NCBI GenBank assembly: GCA_018401695.1
Contig: JAGYKD010000003.1
Location: forward strand, 417,476 to 481,475
Length of the DNA: 64,000 bases
From: Flavobacteriales bacterium
Lineage (GTDB): Bacteria; Bacteroidota; Bacteroidia; CAIKAF01
Reading direction: 5' to 3'
The number at the start of each line of letters is the position of its first letter. Position 1 is the stretch's first letter. Positions 19,797-30,182 of the stretch are shown here, in pieces. A model generated the notes under the pieces. The model was not told where the DNA came from and did not search any database. It worked only from the letters and a program-made list of their open reading frames with translations. The translations under genes were made by a program, and so were the position numbers.

Positions 19797-20748
19797 CGTG
19801 CAATCGTATTATGCCCAACCATTGTTGGTCTTGCATTACCGGCAATACCGAAATGGGAGAGGGGCGGTTTTCCATCAATTCTAAGGCTTGACTTAGCCGT
19901 GCATTTGGAGCAATTGTAACCGGGTTTTTGTTCATTAAGTCCTTGGCCTTTAAATGGTCTACTCCATCGTTTTGGAGCAATGCCCGACGGATATCGCCAT
20001 CGGTAATGATGCCCAACAGGTTTTGATGCTGATATACTACGGCGGCGCCTAAGGGTTTTTCGGTCATGGCTAAAATCACCTCCCTAAAGCCCTCTTCCGG
20101 CAGGACTAGCGCAACTTTGGGTGGAATGTGCATTACGTCTGATACCTTTAGGTGAAGTTTGCGCCCCAACTGTCCGCCCGGATGGATTTTGGCAAAGGCT
20201 GTGGCGTCAAATTTTCTATGGTCGGCCATAGCATACAACAAGCATTCTCCGCATACTTGGGCTACCAAAGTGCTGGTGGAGGGCGAAAGGTTGCTTACAT
20301 CGGCTTCGCGCGACACTCTGCAGTCCAATATCCATTGGGCATGATGGGCCAGCACGCCTTGTTTGCTCCCCAAAAGCGCCAGCATAGGAAAGCTTAAAAA
20401 GTGGGCGGACTCCAATAAGGCTTGCCATTCCAGTCCGTTGCCGCTGTTGGAAATAGCCACCAACACATCGCCTTGCTGCAGCATGCCCAAATCGCCATGC
20501 AAGGCCTCGGCAGGTGACAAAAATGCAGCCGAAAGACCCAAGCCGTGGGCTGTGGCGGTCAACTTCCTGGCTACATAACCCGATTTTCCCGTGCCGCAAA
20601 ATACCAGGCGCCGGGCCTCTGTACAAGCTTCTAATACTTTAGTCCAGTCTGCTTCCCAGCGGTTTTCCAAGCCTTCCAAAGCATTTCGATATATGTTTAG
20701 TCGATCTCTTAGGGACATCTGCGCTGCTGCCATACTGCGAAGATACAA
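19786..20748 (-). CDS. kdsD: KpsF/GutQ family arabinose-5-phosphate isomerase (SIS + CBS)
   Basis: CGTGKSGYVARKLTATAHGLG, HGDLGMLQQGDVLVAISNSG, two CBS domains; overlaps kdsA by 11 nt. Confidence 0.93.
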   Translation of the reverse strand: MYLRSMAAAQMSLRDRLNIYRNALEGLENRWEADWTKVLEACTEARRLVFCGTGKSGYVARKLTATAHGLGLSAAFLSPAEALHGDLGMLQQGDVLVAISNSGNGLEWQALLESAHFLSFPMLALLGSKQGVLAHHAQWILDCRVSREADVSNLSPSTSTLVAQVCGECLLYAMADHRKFDATAFAKIHPGGQLGRKLHLKVSDVMHIPPKVALVLPEEGFREVILAMTEKPLGAAVVYQHQNLLGIITDGDIRRALLQNDGVDHLKAKDLMNKNPVTIAPNARLSQALELMENRPSPISVLPVMQDQQWLGIIRLHDVY

Positions 20749-20834
20749 TCCTTAAACCGTTCCAACTTTGCCATTTTGTCAGTTTTGTCCGCGATGGTAC
20801 GGGCTTTGCTATCTTTTCTCCAAATTTTAGGAAT

Positions 20835-22664
20835 ATGAGTGCTACGGAAACCCAAAAAAAGCAAGGGAAAATTCAGGTGCAAACCGACAATATCTTTCCC
20901 ATTATTAAGAAATTTCTGTATTCAGACAATGAAATTTTCCTAAGAGAACTGGTGTCCAATGCGGTAGATGCCATTCAAAAAATTAAAGTGCTAAGCTCCG
21001 CCGGAGAATTTAAAGGCGAAATTGGCGATGCTAAAGTTTCGGTAAGCATAGATAAAGAAGCCAAAACGCTCACCATTTCCGACCATGGGGTGGGCATGAC
21101 CTCCGAGGAAATCGAAAAGTACCTTAATCAAGTGGCCTTTTCAGGGGCAAGGGAATTTCTGGAAAAATACAAAGGCGTAGAAGACAAGCAAACCATTATT
21201 GGGCACTTTGGCCTAGGCTTTTATTCGGCCTTTATGGTTTCGGAACAGGTGGAGGTCATAAGTAAATCCTGGCAAGAGCCCGATAAAGCCCACCGTTGGA
21301 TATGTGACGGCAGCCCGGAATACAGCCTGGAACCTGCGGAACGCAGCGAACGGGGTACCGATATTGTGCTGCACATCAGCGAAGAAAACAAAGAATTCCT
21401 CGAAAACGAACGCATAAAGCATATTCTGGAAAAATATGGCCGCTTTTTGCCCGTGCCCGTGTTTTTTGAAGATGCGCAAATCAATACCACCGACCCCGCA
21501 TGGACCAAAGCACCTGCCGACCTAAGCCAGGAAGATTACGCCAATTTCTACAAAGAGCTTTATCCCGGCAGCTACGAAGAACCCCTCTTTCACATCCACC
21601 TCAATGTAGATTACCCCTTCAACCTTACCGGAATTCTCTATTTCCCCAGAATTACAGACTCTTTTGACCTCCAAAAGAAAAAAATCAGCCTGTATTCCAA
21701 CCAAGTGTTCATTACCGATGCGGTGGAGGGTGTGGTGCCTGAATTTTTGACCATGCTCCATGGAGTGCTGGATTCACCGGACATTCCCCTAAACGTTAGC
21801 CGCTCTTATTTGCAAGCCGATAGCAATGTGCGCAAAATCAGCGGACACATTACCAAAAAGGTGGCCGATAAACTCGAATCCTGGTTCAAAGACGACCGCG
21901 AAGGCTTTGAGTCCAAATGGGAGGACATTAAGCTCTTTGTGCAATACGGAACCGTTACCGAAACCAAGTTTGCCGACCGTTCGGCTTCGTTTAGTCTCAT
22001 CAAAAACACCGAGGATGTCTTTAAGCCTTTAGAAGATTGGAAAGAAGAGCTCAAAGACATGCAAACCGATAAAGACGGACAATTGGTGATGCTGTACTCG
22101 GCGCAACCCGAGGTGGATCACGCCTTTATTGAACGCGCCAAAGAACGCGGTTACACCGTTTTTCATATGCATTCGCCTATTGAGGCACATTATATCGGCT
22201 ACCTGGAAAGCAAGCACGAAAAACTGCGTTTTGTACGCGTAGATTCTGACTCTCCCGAAAAGCTTATCGATAAAGGAATTGAGGTGCCTGCCAAGCTCAA
22301 TGAGGAGGAACAAAAGCAGATTGCTGAGCTGTTTGAACAAGCCAAAGGCGAAACGACTCAACTTACAGTAAAATTGGAAAACCTCAGCGAAAACGATCCG
22401 CCGGTAGTGATTACCGAGCCGGAATTTATGCGCCGCATGCAAGAAATGCAGCAGCCCGGCAGCCGCAACGAGGCTTTCCGCATGCATACGGCAGTCATAA
22501 ACGGCAACCATCCGCTTATGAAACGACTTTTGCTTCAAGCCGAAGAAGGTAGGCAAAAGGAAGTGGCCCAGCAAGCGCTTGACTTGGCCCTGCTCAGCAA
22601 AGGGCTGTTGAAAGGAGAGGCCATGACCCGATTCATGCAACGCTCGGTGGACTTACTGCATTGA
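20835..22664 (+). CDS. htpG: Molecular chaperone HtpG
   Basis: [51 protein letters not shown]. Confidence 0.97.
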   Translation: MSATETQKKQGKIQVQTDNIFPIIKKFLYSDNEIFLRELVSNAVDAIQKIKVLSSAGEFKGEIGDAKVSVSIDKEAKTLTISDHGVGMTSEEIEKYLNQVAFSGAREFLEKYKGVEDKQTIIGHFGLGFYSAFMVSEQVEVISKSWQEPDKAHRWICDGSPEYSLEPAERSERGTDIVLHISEENKEFLENERIKHILEKYGRFLPVPVFFEDAQINTTDPAWTKAPADLSQEDYANFYKELYPGSYEEPLFHIHLNVDYPFNLTGILYFPRITDSFDLQKKKISLYSNQVFITDAVEGVVPEFLTMLHGVLDSPDIPLNVSRSYLQADSNVRKISGHITKKVADKLESWFKDDREGFESKWEDIKLFVQYGTVTETKFADRSASFSLIKNTEDVFKPLEDWKEELKDMQTDKDGQLVMLYSAQPEVDHAFIERAKERGYTVFHMHSPIEAHYIGYLESKHEKLRFVRVDSDSPEKLIDKGIEVPAKLNEEEQKQIAELFEQAKGETTQLTVKLENLSENDPPVVITEPEFMRRMQEMQQPGSRNEAFRMHTAVINGNHPLMKRLLLQAEEGRQKEVAQQALDLALLSKGLLKGEAMTRFMQRSVDLLH

Positions 22665-22903
22665 GCGCCCTGAAGCAAGGACTGCGGAAAGTACTCATCT
22701 TTCCATTGGTGCTGTTGGTGCGCCTGTATCAAGGCATTCTATCGCCCTGGCTGCCCAACAGCTGCCGCTTCCAACCCACCTGCAGCCAGTACATGATTGA
22801 AGCCCTGCAAAAACACGGCCCCATCAAAGGCTTGTGGCTAGGCATCCGTCGCATTGGACGCTGCCACCCTTGGGGCGGTTCGGGCCACGATCCGGTTCCT
22901 TGA
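22661..22903 (+). CDS. yidD: Membrane protein insertion efficiency factor YidD
   Basis: [32 protein letters not shown]. Confidence 0.93.
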   Translation: MSALKQGLRKVLIFPLVLLVRLYQGILSPWLPNSCRFQPTCSQYMIEALQKHGPIKGLWLGIRRIGRCHPWGGSGHDPVP

Positions 22904-22925
22904 TTTATGAAAATAATAGGGTTGA

Positions 22926-23260
22926 GGGCGCCTGCCCCCTACATGTTTCCGGACTTTCTTAGGATGGTCACCGGGGGCACCGGGCCTTCCCTCCAAGTCC
23001 TCACCCACAAGCCAAGCAAGGCAAAGGATGCGGTGGCTCCATATAATTCCGCCTCCTCGCCCAAGCCTTGAGACTGTTGACGCGTTGCTATTCTGGCGGC
23101 GACTTGGCGTTGCGTCCAAATCTCAAAGTCCTCATTTACAATTAGTAAACTCCGGCTTTTCGATTTGTACGCGCCTTAATTCGCCTTGAAAACACAACGC
23201 GTCAACAGCCTCACCTTGCTAAGCTTGTGGGTTCCGGGCTTTCCGTTCGGTCCCTGGCGC
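22926..23260 (-). repeat. GC-rich structured intergenic element, copy E4 (core on minus), interrupted by MITE copy B
   Basis: gggcgcc left boundary; half-stems acccacaagccaagcaagg (23003-23021) and ccttgctaagcttgtgggt (23214-23232) lie on either side of the MITE; ggtccctggcgc right end. Confidence 0.7.
23074..23208 (-). mobile_element. MITE-like element, copy B (inverted), inserted in element E4
   Basis: Perfect 14-bp TIR CTGTTGACGCGTTG ... CAACGCGTCAACAG. Confidence 0.85.
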
Positions 23261-23270
23261 AGAGAAGATC

Positions 23271-24587
23271 CTACACCAATTTTTCCATCAGCGCATGCTT
23301 CCAACGGGGAAAACTGTCTACTAAGGCGGAGTTTTTGTGGCTATGGTGTAAGGCAAAGAATACCAAGTCTGAATCGATTAAACCTTCGTTAAATGCCCGT
23401 TTGTAGGGCTCTCGTTTCATGATTCTAAGTTTGCTCAGAATGGCTTCTATGCGCGCATATTGTTGCGGAATGGAAGAAGTCTCTTTTTCGAAGCTCCACA
23501 GATAGGTCGCATGCGAATCCAGCAGTTCCCAAGCAAAATGGTGCTGGCTTTGGCCTTCAATAAAAAACAAAAATCCAAAATCGGGATGTTGGGTGAACTT
23601 TAGAGGCAAAGAGGGGCTTTGCAGTCCAGCCAAATATTGAATGTTGCGTTTGTTTCGGACATCTTTGGCATTCAGAAGATCGTTCATCAAGTCTTCGGGG
23701 TTTTGCCCAAAGACATTTCCTCCGGATGCTTCTTCTTGGTTTTTATCAAAAAAATCTTCCGCACTAAACAAAGACTTGTCGGGGGGCGTCAACAAGGTCT
23801 TTTTGGTAAAACCCAAACTGCGCTGAAACTTTACCGTTTCGATTAGGGCTCCATCGATGCGGTCCAGGGTTTCTGATGTAGCGGTTTGGCTAAGGATTTG
23901 GTTGTCTAAAGAAACCCTAATTAGGATATCTATTTCTACATTTTTGGTTTTTAAGGCTTTGGCGAACCAAGGTTTGATATAATCAAATTCCGGCAAGAGG
24001 TGTGGATTTTGGATTTCAAATGCCAAGCTTTTACGGAGTTGGGGTATATGCTTTTTAAAGCTTACCGAACCTAAACCAAAGCATAATGCCTCCAATTTTT
24101 TCGAAAAGCGGAGTGCTATCCGGTGCCCCTCTTTATCTTCGGAACTCTGTTCTTGAGTTTCTAAATGGTTTTCAGGAAAAGTACCCGGAAAACCCGTTTG
24201 TGTTTCGGTTTCCGGTTCAGAGAAACCACGGATGATGGGGTTCTTTTTAAGTGCAAGTTTTTTGAATCCAAAGACTTGTTCTTGAAGCGGTTCCCAGTCC
24301 AAATAGGCAAAATGGAGGCTTTGAATTTCCTTTTTTGGCACTTGATTTAGGAAGGTATCTATGAGGTCTGTATTGTAGTCTAAAACTTCAACTCTAAGTA
24401 GGTTTCTTGTGGGGTCAAAGGCCATTTGTTTCAATAGCCAGTAGGTTGGTTTGGAGTGGAACGACAGGGCCTCGGCAGGAATATTGGTTTGGACGAATGG
24501 AATGCGCAACCTAGGGTTGAGCTGTACGCCCATGCTGGAAACGGCGATAACAAAGGAATTTTTAGTTTGCCCTGCATCGTGGTTCAT
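23271..24587 (-). CDS. Hypothetical protein
   Basis: Long uninterrupted 438-aa ORF, no recognised motif. Confidence 0.6.
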   Translation of the reverse strand: MNHDAGQTKNSFVIAVSSMGVQLNPRLRIPFVQTNIPAEALSFHSKPTYWLLKQMAFDPTRNLLRVEVLDYNTDLIDTFLNQVPKKEIQSLHFAYLDWEPLQEQVFGFKKLALKKNPIIRGFSEPETETQTGFPGTFPENHLETQEQSSEDKEGHRIALRFSKKLEALCFGLGSVSFKKHIPQLRKSLAFEIQNPHLLPEFDYIKPWFAKALKTKNVEIDILIRVSLDNQILSQTATSETLDRIDGALIETVKFQRSLGFTKKTLLTPPDKSLFSAEDFFDKNQEEASGGNVFGQNPEDLMNDLLNAKDVRNKRNIQYLAGLQSPSLPLKFTQHPDFGFLFFIEGQSQHHFAWELLDSHATYLWSFEKETSSIPQQYARIEAILSKLRIMKREPYKRAFNEGLIDSDLVFFALHHSHKNSALVDSFPRWKHALMEKLV

Positions 24588-24655
24588 GCCTTAAAATTAG
24601 CAAAAGCGGAATGCAAATTTTTGTTGAATAGGAAATTGACCCACGGAGGAGGATT

Positions 24656-24804
24656 TCCCGCCCTGATGGAGCCAACCAGCCCGGTGATGCCATTGCTTAG
24701 TGCTTGTGAGGAGCGAGGATGTGGCGCGCCTGCAAACACCCGGAGCCCCACAAGCACAAGCCATGGTAAGCCGGATGGTGGGGACAGCAGGATTAGCGGG
24801 CCAA
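24656..24804 (+). repeat. GC-rich structured intergenic element, copy E5 (core-forward)
   Basis: 149 bp with 1 mismatch to 27058-27206; stem gtgcttgtg/cacaagcac; core GGAGCGAGGATGTGGCGCGCCTGCAAACACCCGGAGCCCC. Confidence 0.9.
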
Positions 24805-25015
24805 ATATACCCCTTGTTTAGCCACCGTATTATTTTCGGTCAAACATCTCAAAATGATCGATACCCAAGAATCTTAATCCTAATGCAGCATCTGTGAGGT
24901 TTGAACATAAAAAAATGCGTGTAAGCCAAGGCCAACACGCATTTTAATTGACAAACTTGAACCTTTAGTATGGAATATTAAATTACAGGTAATTTATTTT
25001 GCGTGTTAACTATAC

Positions 25016-26989
25016 TTAAAGTTGATAGGATGCAATGGCTGTTGCCGAAGTTTTTCGGAACACCCTATTGGTAATTTCATCTACTGCATACTGGGGCTCC
25101 TTGTCTTTGCCTAAGCCAATTTCAGCTTCTGTTTCCCCCGTATTTTTGTTGACTTTAACCAGGGCAAATTCTTTTCCGTTGTCAGCAAGTACCAGCATAA
25201 AGTCGCGGCTTTGGGTGGTGGACTTTGCCCTGGCCCTTGCTTGTTCAATGGATTTTTTGGCAAAATTCTGGGCTTGGTCGCCGATGCTTTCGTATACCTG
25301 TCCCAAACCTTGAACCAAGGCTCCACCAACGGCATCCTCTTCGCTAACTTTTGGAGCCGAAGACTTTAACACGCCGGCAGCATAGTAGGCATTGGCGCTT
25401 ATGTAAGCGGCTCTTGCGGCTTGTGCATAAAGTAAAGCTTGCTTCCAACCGCTTTCCCTTGGGGCTTTAAAATACTTGTGGAAAGTCAGAGTTCCGGTTT
25501 TGCTTATCAGCGCCAGGTTTTGATCGGAGGTGAGCAAATACCCGTTTTCACGTACTTCAATACGGGTTGGGGATTCTTTTTCTTCGAATTTTATCCCTGC
25601 TGCAAAAAGGGTTTCGGCTTGCGCATTTTGCAAATTAACCTTGGTTAGGGTGCCTTTTTTAGGGTCGGCAACCAGTAAATGTGTACCGTCCAATGCAGTT
25701 AGGTCGGGGGTGGTGGAGAGGCTTTTTTCCAGCAATAATTCGCCGGTAGCCGGGTTGAGAATGTTCATTTCCTCGGTGGTAACAAAGGCAAAATGCTCGC
25801 CGGCAGGCATAAGTTTTACCACTTCTCCACCAACTTTGAGGGGTTTTTCAAAGGTCAGCACCCCGGCTTGAGGGTCTAGGAAGTTGAGAAAGGTATTGTT
25901 TTTGGTGCCGGAAATCAGCAAAATTCCCTTTGGGGTAATAAAGGCATCGTAGACTCCCCCCTTAAGATTGATTCCCTTCCCTTTTTTGCCCCATTTGCCT
26001 TCTCCGGTGCTTAAATCGAAAGCATTGATGTTGGTTCTGTTTCCATCATCGGGAAGTACCAACACATCGTCGTTATGAAAGAGCACCACGCCAAACTTTC
26101 CCTTCATTTCAATGGGCTGTTTCCAAATTCTCTTTCCGGAGGACAGTTTAAATGCAGTGTAGTTATTGGTATAGGTAATGGTGGTTTTACCGTCGCTGGT
26201 GGTTTGTTTATTTTCTACCTCAGAGCCAATAATAAAAAGGTCTTTTTCGGGTTGTTCGTAATAGCGGAGATTAAAGGTTATGTTGGCTGCCATTTGTTCG
26301 GCCATAGCTCCAAGAGCTGCACCCAGTGCACCACCTCCGGTTAGGGCGTCTGCAGATTCCGAGGTGGTTTCTTTCCACACAATTTTTCCGCTTTGGTTTT
26401 GCAATCTGTATACATGAAACAAGGTTACCAAAAGCATTTCGTCTTTGTTGAACTCGTTGGCAGTAATGATTTTGCCAAACTTCTCTTCTAAAGTCCAACG
26501 CACTTGTCCGGTAGATAAATCCACCAGCATGAGGGCTTGTTTGTCTTTTCCTTTATTTCCGGCGACGAGCAAAGAGTTGCTTAGGTACATCAATTGATGA
26601 AAACTCAGCTCTTCGAGGCCTTGTTTGGCGGTGCTAAAGCGCACTTCTCCCGTAAAGGGATCTAGGAACTGAACGTTATTGTTTTGTTGAATCATCAATA
26701 AGCTGGAACCGGGAATTTCAGTTATTTGGTCGCTTTTGAGACCGGATAAGCCTTCATTTTCCCACATTTTTTTTCCGTCTTGTTGGTTATAGGCAGCAAG
26801 AGCACCGTCGCTACCCACCAACCAAGAACCGGAGGCGGTAACTGTTTGAAAATTTATTGACCCCGAAGATTCGATAGTATAGCTGGGGTTCAATTGGGCA
26901 TGTGCCGATGGAAAAACCGTGTAAAAGAATAAGACCGTTGAAATGGTAACTAGTTTCATAGATGAATGAAATTTACAGAGAATGGTCAA
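25016..26989 (-). CDS. PQQ-binding-like beta-propeller repeat protein (secreted)
   Basis: Signal peptide; repeated DGKKMWENEG / TGQVRWTLEEKFG / SSGKRIWKQPIE blade motifs. Confidence 0.75.
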   Translation of the reverse strand: MTILCKFHSSMKLVTISTVLFFYTVFPSAHAQLNPSYTIESSGSINFQTVTASGSWLVGSDGALAAYNQQDGKKMWENEGLSGLKSDQITEIPGSSLLMIQQNNNVQFLDPFTGEVRFSTAKQGLEELSFHQLMYLSNSLLVAGNKGKDKQALMLVDLSTGQVRWTLEEKFGKIITANEFNKDEMLLVTLFHVYRLQNQSGKIVWKETTSESADALTGGGALGAALGAMAEQMAANITFNLRYYEQPEKDLFIIGSEVENKQTTSDGKTTITYTNNYTAFKLSSGKRIWKQPIEMKGKFGVVLFHNDDVLVLPDDGNRTNINAFDLSTGEGKWGKKGKGINLKGGVYDAFITPKGILLISGTKNNTFLNFLDPQAGVLTFEKPLKVGGEVVKLMPAGEHFAFVTTEEMNILNPATGELLLEKSLSTTPDLTALDGTHLLVADPKKGTLTKVNLQNAQAETLFAAGIKFEEKESPTRIEVRENGYLLTSDQNLALISKTGTLTFHKYFKAPRESGWKQALLYAQAARAAYISANAYYAAGVLKSSAPKVSEEDAVGGALVQGLGQVYESIGDQAQNFAKKSIEQARARAKSTTQSRDFMLVLADNGKEFALVKVNKNTGETEAEIGLGKDKEPQYAVDEITNRVFRKTSATAIASYQL

Positions 26990-27057
26990 AGTTCATGCCA
27001 AATAACACTCCATACTGGGGGGTAACATAAATAAAATATAAGCGAAGCATATTATGC

Positions 27058-27206
27058 TCCCGCCCTGATGGAGCCAACCAGCCCGGTGATGCCATTGCTT
27101 AGTGCTTGTGAGGAGCGAGGATGTGGCGCGCCAGCAAACACCCGGAGCCCCACAAGCACAAGCCATGGTAAGCCGGATGGTGGGGACAGCAGGATTAGCG
27201 GGCCAA
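27058..27206 (+). repeat. GC-rich structured intergenic element, copy E5' (core-forward)
   Basis: Near-identical direct copy of 24656-24804; its right end encodes the last codons and stop of the 27195 ORF. Confidence 0.9.
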
Positions 27207-28403
27207 AAAAATCAGGATAAAGGTTAAAGCAAGGCCTGCCAAAATGGCGAAAATATAGGCCGTGCGCAATTTGTTTTGCAGCTTTTGGTGTTGGCTTTCA
27301 TGCTGCCTTTGCTGCTGCCGGATGGATTGGGACAGCTGTTCTTTTTCCTGCAAAAAATGCTGTTGCCTTTGCTCCATATCGCGCAGCAGCTGAGTGATTT
27401 GTTCGCCTTGGCGGCGCGCTTCGAGCTGCCATTTTTCGCTGAGTTCTTTTTGCTCTTTGTTTTGTTGGTGCAGCAGGAGCTGTTGCTTTTCCATGCTTTG
27501 GAGCTGGCCCTGGAAGTGCTGCATGACCTCCTGGCGGATTTTGGCTTTGGAGTGCTCGCGTTGTTCGTGGTAGCGTTCAAAGCACTGGGCCAAAAACTGA
27601 CCAAAAGCGGTGGGGGTATTGAAGGCTTGGTGGGCAATTTTTTTGAGAAAAAGTCGGTCGGTAGCGTGTCCGAGGGCAGTGACCCAGGGGCTTTTGAGGT
27701 TTAGGGCATGTTCGGCCAGTTCGGGGTCGTTAAAAATTTCGAGGCCTTCGCCGCCGCCGCGCACCAGGGCAATGAGGTTGGGGGCATTGGCATCGGCTTC
27801 ACGCAACGATTGAAAAAGCACATTTTTTTGGTGGAAGGCGGTACGCCTGAGGTCCCATTGGAAGTGGTCTGCGGCTGCACCTGCGGCTTCTTTCATTTCT
27901 TGTTCTACAATGCTTCCGGAGGGCATGAGGCAGCAAATGGTAGGGTTTTCGCCTTGGGTCCAGGCGGTACGGAGCACTTCTTCGATCATGACCGGGGGCT
28001 GTTGAAGGCGCTTTTCCCACAGTTCCTGGCGGCGGATTTCGTCGGGGTCTTGGTTTTCGGGAGCGTTTTGCTGCAACAAATCACGGGCGATGAACTGTAG
28101 GGTAAAATATCCGTTGGCATTTATTTTGCGCTGAAGCATTCCGCGCAGTTGCACCTGCATGCCGTCGTGCAGATTGGTTTTTAGTTGGCGGGGCACGAGT
28201 AAGTTGACTCTCGCTTGTGCTTTTTCGTCGCGGATGCGGTCGTAGTAGTAGGCACCATACAGTTGACCGTTACCGGCTTCAAAGATTCCGGAGAGTTGAA
28301 GCGGTTCGGTTTCTATTTTTACTTGAAGCGCCTGTTGGTAGGCCAGCAGCAGTTCTGCGGGATTCCAACAGACCTCAAGGGTTTGAGGCTGGGTGAGGGA
28401 CAT
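27195..28403 (-). CDS. xseA: Exodeoxyribonuclease VII large subunit-like protein with C-terminal coiled coil and TM helix
   Basis: OB-fold N-term LSGIFEAGNGQLYGAYYYD; NLIALVRGGGEGLEIFNDPELAEHALNLKSPWVTALGHATDRLFLKKIAHQAFNTPTAFG; C-term AYIFAILAGLALTFILIFLAR. Confidence 0.75.
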   Translation of the reverse strand: MSLTQPQTLEVCWNPAELLLAYQQALQVKIETEPLQLSGIFEAGNGQLYGAYYYDRIRDEKAQARVNLLVPRQLKTNLHDGMQVQLRGMLQRKINANGYFTLQFIARDLLQQNAPENQDPDEIRRQELWEKRLQQPPVMIEEVLRTAWTQGENPTICCLMPSGSIVEQEMKEAAGAAADHFQWDLRRTAFHQKNVLFQSLREADANAPNLIALVRGGGEGLEIFNDPELAEHALNLKSPWVTALGHATDRLFLKKIAHQAFNTPTAFGQFLAQCFERYHEQREHSKAKIRQEVMQHFQGQLQSMEKQQLLLHQQNKEQKELSEKWQLEARRQGEQITQLLRDMEQRQQHFLQEKEQLSQSIRQQQRQHESQHQKLQNKLRTAYIFAILAGLALTFILIFLAR

Positions 28404-28550
28404 GCCTAAAATTAAGGCTTTGTTCTGTTTTTTTGTTTTGCCTTGGGAGTTTGTTTTTCACAGGCACCGGTTTACATCTGCCCTGTAAATTTATTAAGGA
28501 TGGATGGCAGGGGGAGACAGGGAGACGAGGAGCCGGGGAGGGCGGGGAGA

Positions 28551-28618
28551 CGGAGGGAGACGGAGGGAGACGGAGGGAGACGGAGGGAGACGGAGGGAGA
28601 CGGAGGGAGACGGAGGGC
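28551..28618. repeat. 10-bp tandem repeat (cggagggaga)n
   Basis: Six exact units plus a partial one. Confidence 0.95.
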
Positions 28619-28642
28619 ACTCCGTCTTTACCTCATCCCTAA

Positions 28643-28738
28643 GAGACGGGAGGCATCCCGTCTTTACGTTATGGAGAGACGGGAGGCATCCCGTCTTTAC
28701 CTTATGGAGAGACGGGAGGCATCCCGTCTTTACCTTAT
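28643..28738 (+). repeat. 33-bp tandem hairpin repeat AGACGGGAGGCATCCCGTCTTTACsTTATGGAG (about 3 units)
   Basis: Units at 28644, 28677, 28710; each a perfect AGACGGG-AGGCAT-CCCGTCT hairpin. Confidence 0.95.
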
Positions 28739-28764
28739 CATTACATCAGCTCCCAAGGTCTTCC

Positions 28765-28772
28765 TACCTTTG
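28765..28772 (+). promoter_or_regulatory. -7-like element TACCTTTG 4 nt upstream of mnmE ATG
   Basis: TACCTTTGtcctATG. Confidence 0.5.
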
Positions 28773-28776
28773 TCCT

Positions 28777-30156
28777 ATGCACGATTTTTTGCACCAAGAC
28801 ACCATAGTAGCTCTTGCCACTCCCCCCGGAAGCAGTGCCATTGGCCTGTTGAGGATTTCCGGTGCTGCGGCCTTTGACCTGGCCGGGGCCTTTTTTTTGC
28901 CATTAGGTGCGGAAAGCCCCCAAATACCCAACAAACCCCGCAAAGCCCAGTTTGGGCGCTGGATGGACGGAGCAGAAGCTTTGGATGAAGTACTCTTAAC
29001 CACTTTTCCCTCGCCGCATTCCTTTACCGGGGAAGATGTGGTAGAAATCGCCTTTCATGGTTCGCCTTACATCCTTTCCAGAGCCATTCAACAGCTTAGT
29101 GAAGCCGGATGTCGCCCTGCCTTGGCCGGAGAATTTACGCGCCGTGCCTTTGTACGAGGCAAAATGGACCTGACCCAAGCGGAGGCCATTGCCGATTTGA
29201 TTGCCTCTGAATCGGAGGCATCGGCCAAGTTGGCTATGCAACATGTAAAAGGCCATTTTTCGTCCAGAGTAAAGGCCATGCGCGATCAATTGATTGAATT
29301 TGCATCACTGCTGGAATTGGAACTTGATTTTTCCGAAGAAGATGTAGCCTTTGCCGATAGAAACCAACTGAAAAGCCTTTTGGATGCGCTAAAAGCGCAA
29401 ATTGAAGGCCTGTTGAGCAGTTATCAAATGGGAAATGCCATAAAGCACGGCATACCGGTGGCCATTGTAGGTCCTCCAAATGCCGGTAAGAGCACCCTGT
29501 TGAATGCTTTGTTGGAAGACGAGCGCGCCCTGGTAACCGAAATTCCGGGAACCACCCGAGATACCATTGAAGACGATGTGATTATAGAGGGATTAAAATT
29601 TCGATTTATTGATACCGCAGGACTAAGGGAGACCGAGGATAGGGTAGAGCAGTTGGGGATTGAACGGAGCCATCAATCCATTCAAAAAGCCGAATTGGTG
29701 ATTCGTTTGGCCGATGCCCAGCAAGAAACCAACGATGCAGTCGCTGCAGAGGTGGAGACTTGGGCACTAAATACAGGAAAAAGTGTCGAAGATTTTTTGG
29801 TGGTTTGGAATAAAGCCGATTTGGTGCCGGAGCTTAGGACAAGTGAAAAATTGTGGTTGGTTGCTCCGGAAAGCTTGGGCCTGGATCCATTAAAACGCGC
29901 CCTTTTGCAACGGATAAAGGACAAAGGCTACCAATCCGGTGCCTTATACATTACCCAGGCCAGGCACAAAGACGTGTTGACCAAATCGTTGGAAGGTCTA
30001 AAACGTGTATCGGAAGGATTGGAAAGTGGTTTGACCAGCGATTTGGTAGCCTTGGATTTGCGCTATGTATTGCACAGCCTTGGGGAGTTGACGGGGGACA
30101 TCAGCAATGAAGAGGTATTAGGGGCCATTTTTTCGAAGTTTTGCATTGGGAAGTGA
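28777..30156 (+). CDS. mnmE: tRNA uridine-5-carboxymethylaminomethyl(34) synthesis GTPase MnmE
   Basis: MHDFLHQDTIVALATPPGSSAIGLLRISG; GPPNAGKSTLLNAL; ends FSKFCIGK; the ORF's N-terminal 91 aa extension is repeat-encoded and spurious. Confidence 0.97.
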   Translation: MHDFLHQDTIVALATPPGSSAIGLLRISGAAAFDLAGAFFLPLGAESPQIPNKPRKAQFGRWMDGAEALDEVLLTTFPSPHSFTGEDVVEIAFHGSPYILSRAIQQLSEAGCRPALAGEFTRRAFVRGKMDLTQAEAIADLIASESEASAKLAMQHVKGHFSSRVKAMRDQLIEFASLLELELDFSEEDVAFADRNQLKSLLDALKAQIEGLLSSYQMGNAIKHGIPVAIVGPPNAGKSTLLNALLEDERALVTEIPGTTRDTIEDDVIIEGLKFRFIDTAGLRETEDRVEQLGIERSHQSIQKAELVIRLADAQQETNDAVAAEVETWALNTGKSVEDFLVVWNKADLVPELRTSEKLWLVAPESLGLDPLKRALLQRIKDKGYQSGALYITQARHKDVLTKSLEGLKRVSEGLESGLTSDLVALDLRYVLHSLGELTGDISNEEVLGAIFSKFCIGK

Positions 30157-30182
30157 GTGAGATAGCAAATCTTTGATTTGCG

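Noticed and set aside
22029-22640. 203-aa ORF antisense to htpG
   Set aside because: Coding shadow of a conserved chaperone gene.
28643-28738. Regular 33-bp repeats as a CRISPR array
   Set aside because: Units are contiguous with no variable spacers, and there are no cas genes in the window.
28504-28776. N-terminal 91-aa extension of MnmE (GGRRRETEGDGG..., RDGRHPVFTL)
   Set aside because: Encoded entirely by non-coding repeats; the MnmE start is at 28777 right after a promoter-like element.
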